Shown in pieces: positions 46,216 to 56,696 of a DNA stretch of 64,000 bases. The position numbers and the translations under genes are program-made. The notes under the pieces were generated by a model, which had not been told where the DNA came from, ran no database searches, and was given only the letters and a program-made list of their open reading frames with translations. Source of the DNA: Norana najaformis (lineage: Eukaryota > Annelida > Clitellata > Crassiclitellata > Hormogastridae); the NCBI GenBank assembly GCA_964023275.1, contig OZ029914.1, positions 47,880,530 through 47,944,529 of the forward strand. The letters are read 5' to 3'. The stretch's first letter is position 1. Each line of letters starts with the position of its first letter.

Positions 46216-46856
46216 CAGATGCAGAGAAGCAGTGAGACAAACACAGAGCCCGCATCGTCAGTGGGTTTTTCTCGAAGCCTCACATCATTAAACAACACTG
46301 AAAATAATTGGAGCTCATCTTAACTCCGGTTTAACTCAATATCCTTAGTTGGTGCTTATAGTGCGTGGTTAGTACATGCAGACTATTTTGCTTTCAAGTA
46401 CATGCACACGGAACACATATAGCCTATAGCAAGTAATAATGAGAAATGGCACTTTTAGATAGAAAGTTTCCTTTTGAAAGTAAAATATCGTACTAATAGG
46501 TAGAAGTCTGCGTTATTCATTCGAAATAGCGCAAAATTTTACTGTTCAAACTGTTCATGCGTTCCAATTGTCTGCGACTCATTGTTCATTCACCCACGTA
46601 GAGCGATGGTCACGAAGAATGCATTGGCTCTGCTTCCGTAGTTTACATAATATGTAATGTAATGAAACGTAATATATATACATACATACATATATATATG
46701 TATATGGATATTGTTATTGCAATGGATCAATTCCATCTGACATCTCACATGGTAAACAAATTTACAAAAATTGAAAAAATGAAGACTTATTTTTACCTAA
46801 GTAACCTGCGCTTTTGAGGTTAACTTACAAATTAGCATGATAGAAATGCATGAGTA

Positions 46857-46881
46857 ATAATAAAAATAATAATAATGGGCC

Positions 46882-46969
<88 letters not shown>

Positions 46970-46995
46970 GGCCCAAAAATTATAATATTAGGCCC

Positions 46996-47031
<36 letters not shown>

Positions 47032-47035
47032 TAAA
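46857..47035. repeat. AAT trinucleotide repeat
   Basis: Two blocks of AAT repeat (about 46885-46968 and 46995-47030) separated by gggccc-containing spacers. An all-isoleucine frame through it is an artefact. Gene A has only short AAT tracts at 12885-12925. Confidence 0.95.
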
Positions 47036-47470
47036 TTATAAAACTAAATATAGAAAAAATATAATATAATATTTATAATACTAATTCAATAGTAATAAAA
47101 ATAAATAAATAAATAAAATATAAAAATAATATCAGTTTAAGTGTATAGTAACTATGATAGATAACACGGCATAACAGTATAACACTGTGTAATAACAATA
47201 ACAAGAATAGCAATACTAAATATCAATTTGTTCAACACTTTCATTAAATGATTCCACCATGATATCGTTGTTTGAATTGTTAATTTGAATTGTTACGGTG
47301 TAACTGTTAAACAGCTTTCAAATCTGACGAGCAGAAAAGAAGTATAACCGGTTTGAAGTTTCGATGGATTCTTCAGTTAATAGAACCAAATGTATGCCAT
47401 CGGAAATGTTTCCGATCGTTGTTACAAGTATTCAGTTAATTTAATTGTATTTCGTTCTCTATCGTGTCAG

Positions 47471-47547
47471 GTTCATCGAACGGCAGCTCCGGTGCTAACC
47501 TCGGCGAAAACTCACAACCTCTTCAGACTCCTAGTCGGGGCAACAAG
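47471..47547 (+). CDS. Gene B exon: Ser/Gly/Gln-rich cytoplasmic linker
   Basis: Acceptor cgtgtcag, donor AAG|gtcaga, phase 1-0, 77 nt. Encodes SSNGSSGANLGENSQPLQTP then SRGNK. No tyrosine. Confidence 0.82.
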
Positions 47548-47659
47548 GTCAGACAAAAAAAGTTGCTGTTACGAAAACGATCTCAATGTGTAGTAAGGTT
47601 CAGCTTTTAAAACCCAGCACATTGAAGTGAGACACATATTTTAAAAAGCTCTTTTGAGA

Positions 47660-47760
47660 TATTAGTAAGGTAAGGCAAGACAAGCCAAGATTAGGTAAGA
47701 TAAAGTTAGGTAAGAAGGTAATACAAGGTAAGGTGAAGTAAAGTAAGTTAAGGTAATATG
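47660..47760. repeat. Decayed GGTAAGATAA repeat
   Basis: Counterpart of 13425-13530 in gene A with more substitutions. Confidence 0.7.
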
Positions 47761-48034
47761 AGATGTGCTACTATGCGTGAGAATGCCGGATCGCATATCG
47801 ATGTGACTCTGTTTTATAAATTAGTATCTTGAGCTAATGCATTGAATCCTACCTAGAAACACGAAGTGCATTTGTTTCCATTAAAACGGGCAGCGTGGTG
47901 AAGAATCTCTTCCGATATAATGCGCGATAAATTTTAATTAAATGTATGAAAAATGAATAGGGGACGTCTCAACAGGAAACAACGTGTACATAGGCCTACA
48001 TGCATAGGCCTACTGACCAAAGTAAAATGTAAAT

Positions 48035-48169
48035 GTACACGTTTTTCTTTGGCGACTGCATGGCCTCGACCCTGCTCATTAAAAAAATGAACTGATCAGA
48101 TGAGGTCCTTCACAAACGCCGCCTGTTTAAATGGACGCCGCGACATTAAGGTCCATGGGTACGGAGCGT
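48035..48169 (-). repeat. SINE-like repeat R1, with target duplication (B-specific)
   Basis: Flanked by AAATGTAAAT at 48025-48034 and 48170-48179. The matching place in gene A (13978-13987) has the ten bases once and no R1, an intact empty site. The copy is 5'-truncated at its right side, as expected for a retroposed SINE. Its tail side carries ggcgactgcatggcctcgacc. Confidence 0.85.
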
Positions 48170-48664
48170 AAATGTAAATTTCCAACATTTCCCAGCCCGT
48201 TACAAAGAAAACAGTCAATTTATCGGCACTACTGCATATCATATCGGACTTGTCCACAAAAATAACCACGTTGGTTGATAAATCTCGGTGTTAGATCAGG
48301 GTCCAGGTTGGGACTGATGAAGTCATTCAGCGAATATACAAGCAAAGTTTAATTATTTTCTTTAACAAATAATCAAAATCAGGACTGTCCCTCCTTCGGC
48401 CATAGTCAAACACAAGCCATATATCACTGTAGAATACACCCCTCTGCCCTCTAACGAACATACTAAGAAGTTCATTACTGCTACTGCCATCTATTGAATA
48501 ACAGTGCATTGATAGTCTTTATAATGTTTAACAGGGAAGATAGTATGATGCAGCTGGTCAGTGGTCAGTTTCGTTATCTTGCACTTTGAAGTTTAAACTC
48601 CAAGAAGATAGAAAGGATGATTTCAATTTTAAATCACTGTTTGTATTCGATTCCGTTTTTTTAG

Positions 48665-48826
48665 AATCGCATTGGAGCGGACGGAACAGTGTATGCCGAT
48701 CTGAGTGGAGTGAGACAGCCTGCTAATACAGCACAGTCTGCATCACCGCCTGTCTTCAGTCGGGTGGAGGTCTATGCGTCCATTGATCACAACGGAAGAG
48801 CTCCACCACCCCCGCCAAAATTGTAG
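48665..48826 (+). CDS. Gene B terminal exon: two tyrosine motifs and proline run
   Basis: Acceptor tttttttag, phase 0, stop TAG at 48824-48826. Encodes NRIGADGTVYADLSGVRQ ... FSRVEVYASIDHNGRAP and ends PPPPKL. TVYADL resembles an ITSM; EVYASI is a plain Y-x-x-I. The proline run might bind SH3 or EVH1 domains. Confidence 0.9.
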   Translation, partial: NRIGADGTVYADLSGVRQPANTAQSASPPVFSRVEVYASIDHNGRAPPPPPKL

Positions 48827-49689
48827 CATTTTCTACTCAAGAGACAGAATCAAAAACGGCTTCTTATAAAAGATCTGCACCCAATACCCTCTCTGTCTCT
48901 ATTTCCCTAAACTCATGCATCCTTTCACTCTCATCACCATTCTTGTCTTAATAGTTCTTAACTATCCTCTATACTCAATTTTATGAATGTGTATTACTCT
49001 TTTGTTTTTCTTTCTGTACCATGACAACAAGTAAAAACTTGGTTCTGCATAATAGTTTTAACGCCCATCTATTTGGTATCTAATCTAATTCAATCTAAAC
49101 AAATCTAATATAATTTAATCTCATGACTTCCCTTGCGTCGTTATCAAAATGCCCAAGGCATCAATCGATGGTCGCTTCAAGTGAAATTGTAAAAAAAACA
49201 TAGTCCACTGAAAAAGCCAAATCGAATGATCTCCCATAGTGCTCTCGCATTTTGTCCACATTTCACTCCAAAGGGTAAATAACACTTTAAGTAACTCCTA
49301 TCCAGACAGGTCCTTTTCTTATCTTTCTCATTGCTTCACTTCCAAACACCATCCACCGTTGTCGTCTGCCTGTCGGAATTCTTGACATTTGACTCGGAAC
49401 TTAACGCAACTTATTTCACCAACTGTGTTTAGACTAATCTAACAATTGTAAAATAAACTGTTGTTCTGACTCGGCAGTTTCGACGATAAGGAATTAATTA
49501 CTAATTCGCGATTAAGAGTAAAACTTCAGTATGTTGTTCACGATCCTGCTCAACACAATGGAGGTGACAGAATAATAGAACTCTTGCTATTCAAGAATAT
49601 GTTATATTGGACTTTAAGATGTATAGGAAATTAACAGTATGTATATCGCTGTTCAAATTTGCATTTACTGTACTAATGTATCTTATCGC

Positions 49690-49980
49690 ATAACGCTGTA
49701 TCATAGAAAGAAGAACACTGCGTTGACCTTTATGAGACCTACAGAATTTTTAATGGGCTCGAGAATAAAGACGAGCAACCCTCCTGCCAGAGGCAGCATT
49801 TGTCTGTAACTTTATCGTAAGAGGCTGAGATTGGGCATTGGAAAATTCTTCTTCAATAGAGGATTGTAGAGTACTGGAACCGACTACTAGAAGAAGTAAT
49901 ATCTGCACCAAGTTTGAACAGTTTCAAAGAAACTTGACAGTTGGATGGAGAGCTGTAAAGCCAATACTACACTAACTGTA
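49690..49980 (+). mobile_element. LINE 3' fragment (reverse-transcriptase C-terminus)
   Basis: Plus-strand remnant reads DLYETYRIFNGLENKDEQ and RIVEYWNRLLEEVISAPSLN then SFKETWT, the typical R-V-x-x-W-N-x-L-P-x-x-V-V-x-A-x-S-x-x-x-F-K C-terminal signature of non-LTR reverse-transcriptase proteins. It carries in-frame stops and is strongly truncated. Confidence 0.75.
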
Positions 49981-50405
49981 GCTAAAAAATATTAGTGTCT
50001 TTTAAATGAAAACCACTCAGTTACTCTTCTTGTATGAGAAAATCACGAAAACAACCGAATTTTAAACAGAGAGCTGCACCACATCTGCATCTGTTCCCTA
50101 CAATTACCTTAGCACGAATTGCAAATGCTAAATTGTTTCACAGTAACGAACCAACCATCAGAAATGTGCTTGGGTCCTTTAAATCCAATCCAGGTGTAGA
50201 GAAAAGTGACATCTGAGAGCAGAAAAAAGGGACTTTACAAGAGGACAAATCACATGAGATCAGATCACATATCTATAGGCCTACCTATGAAGGTTTTCTC
50301 TGATCTGCTTTGGTGGACTATAGGCAGCCATCAATAACAGAACTAACATAGGACTGAATTCAGTAGGAGGAGGGAACCAATGCAATTGGTGAGACATGTA
50401 ACTGG

Positions 50406-50467
50406 ATATCCGACAGACCAAACAGACCACTTACGAATATCCGACAGACCAAACAGACCACTTACCA
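50406..50467. repeat. Tandem duplication of a 31-bp unit
   Basis: atatccgacagacc...ccacttac occurs twice back to back with one or two changes. Confidence 0.85.
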
Positions 50468-50984
50468 AATTTAAATGCGGGTTGGCTGTCCAAATATATC
50501 TGCTATGAAATTATACTGTATTGTTCACGTATTATCATAATGTATTATGCATGAATCAAGTCATTTGATATAGCGCCTTTCAGTACCTCACACTCGCCTA
50601 CTGGCATCCATATTTTCTCAATATGATTGCATTTAAAAGCTCTTTCATTAAGTTGGCGTTACAGAAATGTTAATTTACATACATACATGAAACCAAGTAC
50701 TTGGATGCAAGCATGCATGCATTTCATAGGCCTACATTAAAATATTGCACACAGAGTTGACAGAGATTGACGGAGATTACTTCCGAATATCAAGCAGAAA
50801 GATACAGAGTTGCAACATCTGTGGACAGAGCCACAGGAAGTTCGAGCTACTTTAAGATAGACAATGGCAGCCGAGCAACAGAGTACAGACTCCGAGAATA
50901 TTACTCAGGCGGATGAAGCCTTTTGTTCTTCAAGTTTTTGACCCCCGGGCATGTTCGAACGTCCAATGGCGCCATTCCTGACGT

Positions 50985-51490
50985 TGTTGGGCCTCCTTCA
51001 GTTCACAGTATCAGTAGCCCATCATCCAGTCTAGTAGTATTTGTCTAGGTCTTCCTCTTCTTTTCTTTCCTTCCATTCTTCCCTCTATGATCTTTCTGAG
51101 AAGGGAATCACCTCTCAGTGTGTGTCCAATCCATTCCTCTGTCTCGTTCTTATTGTAGCCATCAGAGATCTTTTCTTTTGCACCTGTTGAAGTACCTCTT
51201 TTGTTTTGTTTTGTGTTCTGTCCAACTAAACTTCTTCACCCTCCCCCTTACCCATAACTCAAAAGCCGCCAATCTTCTGGTGTCTTCTTTTCTGATGGTC
51301 CATGTTTCCGATCCATACAAGACCACGCTCCATATCAATGTTTTGACCATTCTCTTCTCTAGGTTCCTGTTCAGTCCTCCTCTCATTAATTCTTTCCTCT
51401 TCATGAAAGTATCTTTTCCCATCGATATCCTTTTTATTTCATTATGACATTTTGCATCTGTTGTAATCGTACTTCCTAAGTAGCAGAACT
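50985..51490 (-). mobile_element. RTE-like LINE fragment, different subfamily
   Basis: The minus strand encodes MQFCYLGSTITTDAKCHNEI, KRMVKTLIWSVVLYGSETWT and LAAFELWVRGRVKKFSWTEH, continuing after a frame change to RKIIEGRMEGKKRRGRPRQI. This is the 3' quarter of an RTE-type protein, not close to the copies at 31481 or 59745. Confidence 0.75.
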
Positions 51491-51779
51491 GCATGAAGCT
51501 TCATATAAGAAGCCTGTGATAAAAATTCCCGATGAGTGTGAAGCTTCAATGATGATAAAATAAAGACACAGATGAGCGAGAAACTTTCAAAGATTTCTTC
51601 TATCACATCTTCTAGCATCGTCGAGAGGTTCCTATAGATATCTAAACGTTCCGCTAATTATCAATGTTAATGTACATATTCCGCGCCTCATATTCAGATG
51701 TACTGACTTGTTCTCTTTATAAATGCTTTTAAAAACTAATAAATAAAATAAATAAATAACTAGCAAGCTGCGTTGTCAT

Positions 51780-52040
51780 TAAACCTACACTTCTTCTTCG
51801 TCTTCTTCTTCTTCAACTTCTTTCTCCTTCTCTTCTTCTTCCTCTTCTTGTTCTTTTTCTTCATCTATTTCTTCCTCCTCCTCTTATCCTCCTTCTCTTC
51901 TTCTGTTTCTTCTTCTTCCTCCTTCTGCTCCTCCTGCTCCTCCTCTGCCTCCTCCTTCTCCTCTTCTGTTTCTTCTTCCTCCTTCTCTTGCTCCTCCTCT
52001 TCTTCTTCCTCCTCCTCTTCTTCTTCTTCATCAGTGTTCT
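51780..52040. repeat. CTT/CTC pyrimidine-rich tract
   Basis: About 250 bp almost purely C and T on the + strand (cttcttcttcctcctcttc...), with a few G-containing interruptions. Glu/Lys or Ser/Phe frames through it are artefacts. Long polypurine:polypyrimidine DNA can adopt triplex structure. Confidence 0.92.
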
Positions 52041-52589
52041 TGCCCTCTGGCAGGTCCAGGAATCCATCGACACCAGTCCAACAGCATTGTTCTTTTCCTC
52101 TATTCTTTCTTTCAGCACTATCTTCAGTAGAGAATTCCCATGAAATATGTGACCGATTCAATTCACTTGTCTCCTCTGTATTGTATTCAGCAGTGTGCCC
52201 TCTTCTTACACCAAGCACAGCACCTCCTCGCTTTTCTTATGATCCTCCCAGCTGATTTTAGCTAATTCCTTCTTATCCTCATTAAAAACGCCTCAAGTGT
52301 AATTTAGTTTGTCTATTTACATGTAGGTAGTATTTTAGCATGAAACTCTTTTACTTTTGAGACACCGGATTTAAAGTTAGGCTTGCAGCGTATTTCTATC
52401 TATATAGCGAAAGTGATCAAGATATTTCTAGGTTTTAAAGAAGAAAATGTTCTTTTTCAAAAAGATTAGGCCGTTTTTACGTTGCGTGTCATATATTTTT
52501 ATCTTTTTGAACTTCAATTCTGACTTATACCAATGTGAGTTTTTCGTTTTGCTTAGGAAGTTCTAATAATAGAACTGTCGCTACACTGG

Positions 52590-52800
52590 TTAAAGTGTAA
52601 GTCAAGGCATCTCTGAGCTTGAAGGCGCTATATTTCAGAGATTTGAATCTCGGACTAGGACGGTCCATACACGGGGACCTTAAATGGCGTGGCGCCCACT
52701 CAAACGGGCAGCGGTGGAGAAGGCACTCACCCGATTAATTCATGAAAGATGAGCAAGGTCGAGGCCATACGGTCGCTCTAGAAAAAACATTAACATTTAT
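52590..52800 (+). repeat. SINE-like repeat R1, plus orientation, with head
   Basis: Begins near aaggcatctctgagcttg, then cagagatttgaatctcgg, actaggacggtccatacac, cactcaaacgggcagcggtgg and gccatacggtcgctctagaaa with the tail aacatttat. Confidence 0.7.
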
Positions 52801-53684
52801 AAAAATTTTCGGCTAATGTACTCAAGGCGTTGCTGAGTTTTCAAATGCTATTCAATATTAGTGATATGTTTCTAAAATAGGCTACGAAGGTAGTGTAGTC
52901 GTGTGTTAATGGACTTGCTTAAGTATAAGAAACGGAGTAGGCCTATCTTGACCCAATATAAACTCAAAATCAAAGCATCATTGCTTTCTCAAACTTTACT
53001 ACTAAGGTTGATGACCAGCAATAGAGTTCCGACATTATTGGCTCTTATTTTTGCTGCTTTTTGAATGTGCTGTCATTTCAACAACCACTGACATTCATTC
53101 TGTAAATGGGACCCAGTTGAACCATATAGAGTCCCATATGGAAGTATGGATTCCATAAGGACCCTATTTGGGCACGCTTGCAGGAGATTTTGCATTTATA
53201 AAAATATATATTATATATATGTAATGAAACGTTTATTTTCTTGGTGTTTCATTCTGGTTATTGAATTCAATTAAATACGAAAATAAGGAGGGCATGCCAT
53301 GTGCAGTAAGATATTATAAAGGACGACATATAGGTATTGGGTGCTTTTACGAATAGCCAACAAAGAAAACAGTCCAGTGGCTGAATAAAATGGCAGCTAG
53401 AGCTTGCCCTAGTTTTAAGTAGGATGCTGGTTTCAGTCCAAGCTAGTCATAAGGGCTTGACAAAGATCCGGGTAATATTGTCACGAGTCAGGCAGCTAAG
53501 TAGTTGCTTTTCATTTTATGCCAATATGAGTATCACAGATTAATTGCCTTGTTGTGTTATAACCTAAGTACAGTAAGAATAATCGTATTCCCGCCGAGGG
53601 CATCTTTGGAAACTATGTTGTTCTTTGTTCACAGTAACTGGATCCACTACCCAGAATTCTTTAGCTTGACATGTTATAAATTTA

Positions 53685-54065
53685 CCGAGCCTATGTTGTT
53701 TGGATATAAACTGAAAACTAAACCTCTTCCGCTCTGCCGAAATATCTTTGTGATCTTATTCGGCCTCAATACTCCAGTACCTCATCTCGTCCTCTACGTT
53801 CTTTAGATCGTCTGGACCTATTTGTTCCTCGTGTTAAGTCCTGACTTGCTGAGCAGAGGGTTTTTGCTGTTGTTGACTCTTCTCTGTGAAATGAACTTCC
53901 GCTATCGTTTCGTGCAAGGGTCACTGTTTGTGATAGAGCTCAGTCAGCTCGTTGTTTAAAGACGTTCTTATTTCCCAGGGGTTCTCATGCTGGAAGCTCC
54001 TCTGAGTAGTTTGTTCTGTAAGAAGCGCTATATAAGTTATCAAATCCAATACAATACAATAAAGT
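53685..54065 (+). mobile_element. L2/CR1-like LINE, 3' part
   Basis: Plus strand has ctttgtgatcttattcggcc (LCDLIRP), tttagatcgtctggaccta (LDRLDLF), then aaagacgttcttatttccc (LKTFLFP) and the tail aagcgctatataagttatc followed by aatac repeats to about 54062. Same subfamily as 8535 and 33969. Confidence 0.8.
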
Positions 54066-54656
54066 TTCCTGCAGAGGCACATCTAATCTAACATAAGGGC
54101 AACATCGGATTTCAGTTGCATTTGCACTATACTGCATTAAGTATGTAGGAAAATTCTGTTGATTTGGTATCATCCTTATTATTAAAATTATTAAGACTTA
54201 TAATTCAAATTCCCTGCAACATGGCATAAAGCAAGCAAATGAACAGTAAGTGTTGATAAGAATAACTACTTCTGACGTCTAAGCAGCACCTCAGCCTGTC
54301 AGCCATTATTAGTATTTAGGGTTATATACAATATAATTCTCTACTCACTCAAATATTTCTTCTTCTATATGCTTGTACAAAATGCTTTAAATTTTAATCA
54401 AGTAAGTAAGTAAATAATCTTTAATAAGGCAAGACAAGTGCCCACACTTTGCAACAACAACGAAACAGCAGAAAGTATCACAATGTCAGTAACATGATGG
54501 AGTATTATAAACAGCTGAAAAGTCTAACTTAATATACAGTTCGAGAAAAAACTAACAGCATTCATACAGCAGTCATCAAAATTAGTGCATTAACCATTTT
54601 ATGTGTACACGAACGTTGTTATATAGACAACTACATATGTTCAATGTTCGTAACAG

Positions 54657-54968
54657 GTGTTCATTGTGCACTGATTGTTAAACCCGAAAATGTTGCCGCT
54701 ATGAATGGTGAAGCTGTATCTCTAAGCTGCGCCTCAGATTCAGAAGAAAGTGTGGCTTGGGTTGCCTACAGTCCTGGATCACCGGAAAGAGAATATATAT
54801 TTAGTGGACGAGTCTTATCTCCCAGCTTTTCTTCATACATTTCATTTTCTCAGGAACAAAGAGGGCACTGCAGTTTACAAATCAATGTTACAAGAAAAGC
54901 TGCCAAGCGGTACTTGTGTGTAGAACAAGGATCTGCGACAGACGCTAGTGCTGATCTGATAGTTTTGG
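54657..54968 (+). CDS. Gene D exon: Ig domain 1 (V-like)
   Basis: Acceptor cgtaacag, donor G|gtaact, phase 1-1. Landmarks VSLSCASD, VAWVAY, AAKRYLCVE, SADLIVLG, with an extra Cys in GHCSLQI as in gene C. Confidence 0.88.
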
Positions 54969-55079
54969 GTAACTCAGTTCATTATTAATCAATTTTATTG
55001 TAAATGTTCCTGTTGTTTCAGTGTTCATCAAATGTTTCATCGATGATTGCGGAAATCCAAATTCAGTTTAGTCCAACTA

Positions 55080-55320
55080 TTATGTGCTACTTCGATAATG
55101 GGACTAATAAATTCGCGACATTGAATTGTATTAACTTTTTTGCTTCTACTTCGAGCCTCAAGACTTACCTATTTCAAATTGTTTATACACTATAAGCTGC
55201 CTTTCATGCAATCTTAATGGTCTGATCTTCTGGACATTGACCTGATTTCGGTTTGGTTTTGATGCGCAATCGGTTGATGCCTTGTGCATTATAAAACGGC
55301 GCTATAGAAGTTGTTAATTA
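55080..55320 (+). mobile_element. L2-like LINE 3' end
   Basis: Remnant SLKTYLFQIVYTL (agcctcaagacttacctattt), then cattgacctgatttcggtttgg and the tail gcgcaatcggttgatgccttg...aaacggcgctatagaag. It lies in the first visible intron of gene D. Confidence 0.7.
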
Positions 55321-55500
55321 ATAAGTAGTATTAGTGGCAAGAATAACACTATTTTACATTCACATTGTAAATACACTGAATAACATTTTGACACATAAGT
55401 ATTTGTTGGAAGAATTCACTAAATTAATGCCTTTATTACCTTTCATTTATTTTAACTCTTACCGGTAATTGGTGGCCTTGCTGAATATTTATGTTAACAG

Positions 55501-55812
55501 AAAAGAGTCCAGAGTGCTTTTCGAAACTCACAGATACATCCGTTAATATAACGTGTTCTGTGAAGTTCGCTGGAAACTGGGCTCCCATCATGGAATGGAA
55601 AACACATCAAAACCAAAAACTGGAAGTGGAACTGTTTTCTTCTCACAGTGATTTAGTAACGAGTCACCTATTTCTACCACTGAATTTGACAAGAAACGAC
55701 ACAGCATATAAAATAAACGTTATCACAAAGTTTAGTGATTCCGGAAGGCCTCAACAGACAAGTGCAATCAATATTCCGGAATACAACCACACCATTTCAC
55801 CATATGTGTCTG
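55501..55812 (+). CDS. Gene D exon: Ig domain 2, second cysteine absent
   Basis: Acceptor atgttaacag, donor G|gttaga, phase 1-1. Contains NITCSVKFAGNWAPIMEWKT and NDTAYKINVITKF. The position of the F-strand Cys (YCSM in gene C) is Val here, so the canonical disulfide cannot form. The frame is open and splice sites are present, so this does not look like a dead exon. Confidence 0.83.
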
Positions 55813-56696
55813 GTTAGAGTTATGCTGATACTTCATGCATTTGCTAATTGCCTGTCTGACAAGAATGCTCACTTCTAATTCTGGATATTGAATGATTAGT
55901 TTTGTGATACATTATGGCGTCTAATCCTGCTGAATGGCCCGACAAACTATGCTACATACACTTATCTAACTTTTCTCAGTTCAGCCAGGCCCACCCAGGT
56001 TGCTTGCATTTCTAGGCTTGTGTTAATTAATAACTAATCTTTCTTATCTTATGGTATAATTCAGCTTGTAGCGGATCATCCTCGTATTTAATGATGATTA
56101 ATATTAAAATAATGTAAACGCAACACAATACAAATAACATATGCAAAACAGTAAAGATTAAACATCAACAGTCCTACTTGAAAAAACTTCATTGTGTCCT
56201 GGCAATAAGGTTTAAACAGAACTGATATTTTGTATCTGCAGTTTTATGTGGCATTTATAGTGTGTTGCCGCTAACAGTCCTATTAATAACACTGGATCAC
56301 AGGAAAAATGTTTTCGCCTGCTACTAGGCATATGTTATGTGTACTAATCTGCTGATTCCAAATCTGAAGACAGATTTTGTGTAGCACGTCAGGATCTTAA
56401 GATATGCAGCATACATGCTAATAATTATGCAAACTCTTTACAGAACTAGTATTTCCTTATAACTGTGTAATTATGCAAACTCAGAGTATTCATAACAAGA
56501 AACAAAATGTTATTCTTTTATAACTTGAAATTAAAATATGTTTTAAAATGTAATATAAATATATGTATGTTACTCAGATGAAAGCATACATTTCGAAATT
56601 TTGTCTCTAGCTTAACTCTATACGAGTTCAAAAGTGCTTTAGACACTTGCTATTGCGCTTGTGAGTGGCCGCTGTTGCCCGCTGCAGAAACCAGCA

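Larger units (their letters stand above)
36305..48826 (+). other. Gene B: complete long-tailed three-Ig receptor
   Basis: Ten exons: 36305-36350, 37376-37693, 38570-38908, 39653-39877, 42163-42279, 42791-42844, 44283-44342, 45765-45845, 47471-47547 and 48665-48826. They total 1479 nt, exactly 493 codons including the stop. Predicted residues: signal peptide 1-16, Ig1 to about 121, Ig2 to 234, Ig3 to 309, membrane helix about 320-342, tail 343-492. Tail tyrosines in motifs at about 379 (LVYAEV, strict ITIM), 403 (AIYSDV), 449 (TVYADL, ITSM-like) and 476 (EVYASI). It ends in a proline run PPPPPKL. Likely an SH2-docking cell-surface receptor. Tandem paralogue of gene A; its introns hold an RTE LINE and repeats not shared with A. 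Confidence 0.9.
48827..54656. other. Intergenic region between genes B and D
   Basis: 48827-49680 matches the 3' flank of gene A. Beyond that it holds LINE fragments (49690, 50985, 53685), a short tandem duplication (50406), a CTT/CTC-rich tract (51780), an R1 copy (52590), and otherwise unremarkable sequence. No host gene recognised. A signal exon for gene D was not found. Confidence 0.55.

Noticed and set aside
46850-47041. Frame of almost pure isoleucine
   Set aside because: It is the AAT microsatellite.
51773-52255. Phe/Ser-rich frame on + and Glu/Lys-rich frames on -
   Set aside because: They come from the CTT/CTC tract; the non-repetitive remainder (52030-52255) is short and matches nothing I recognise.
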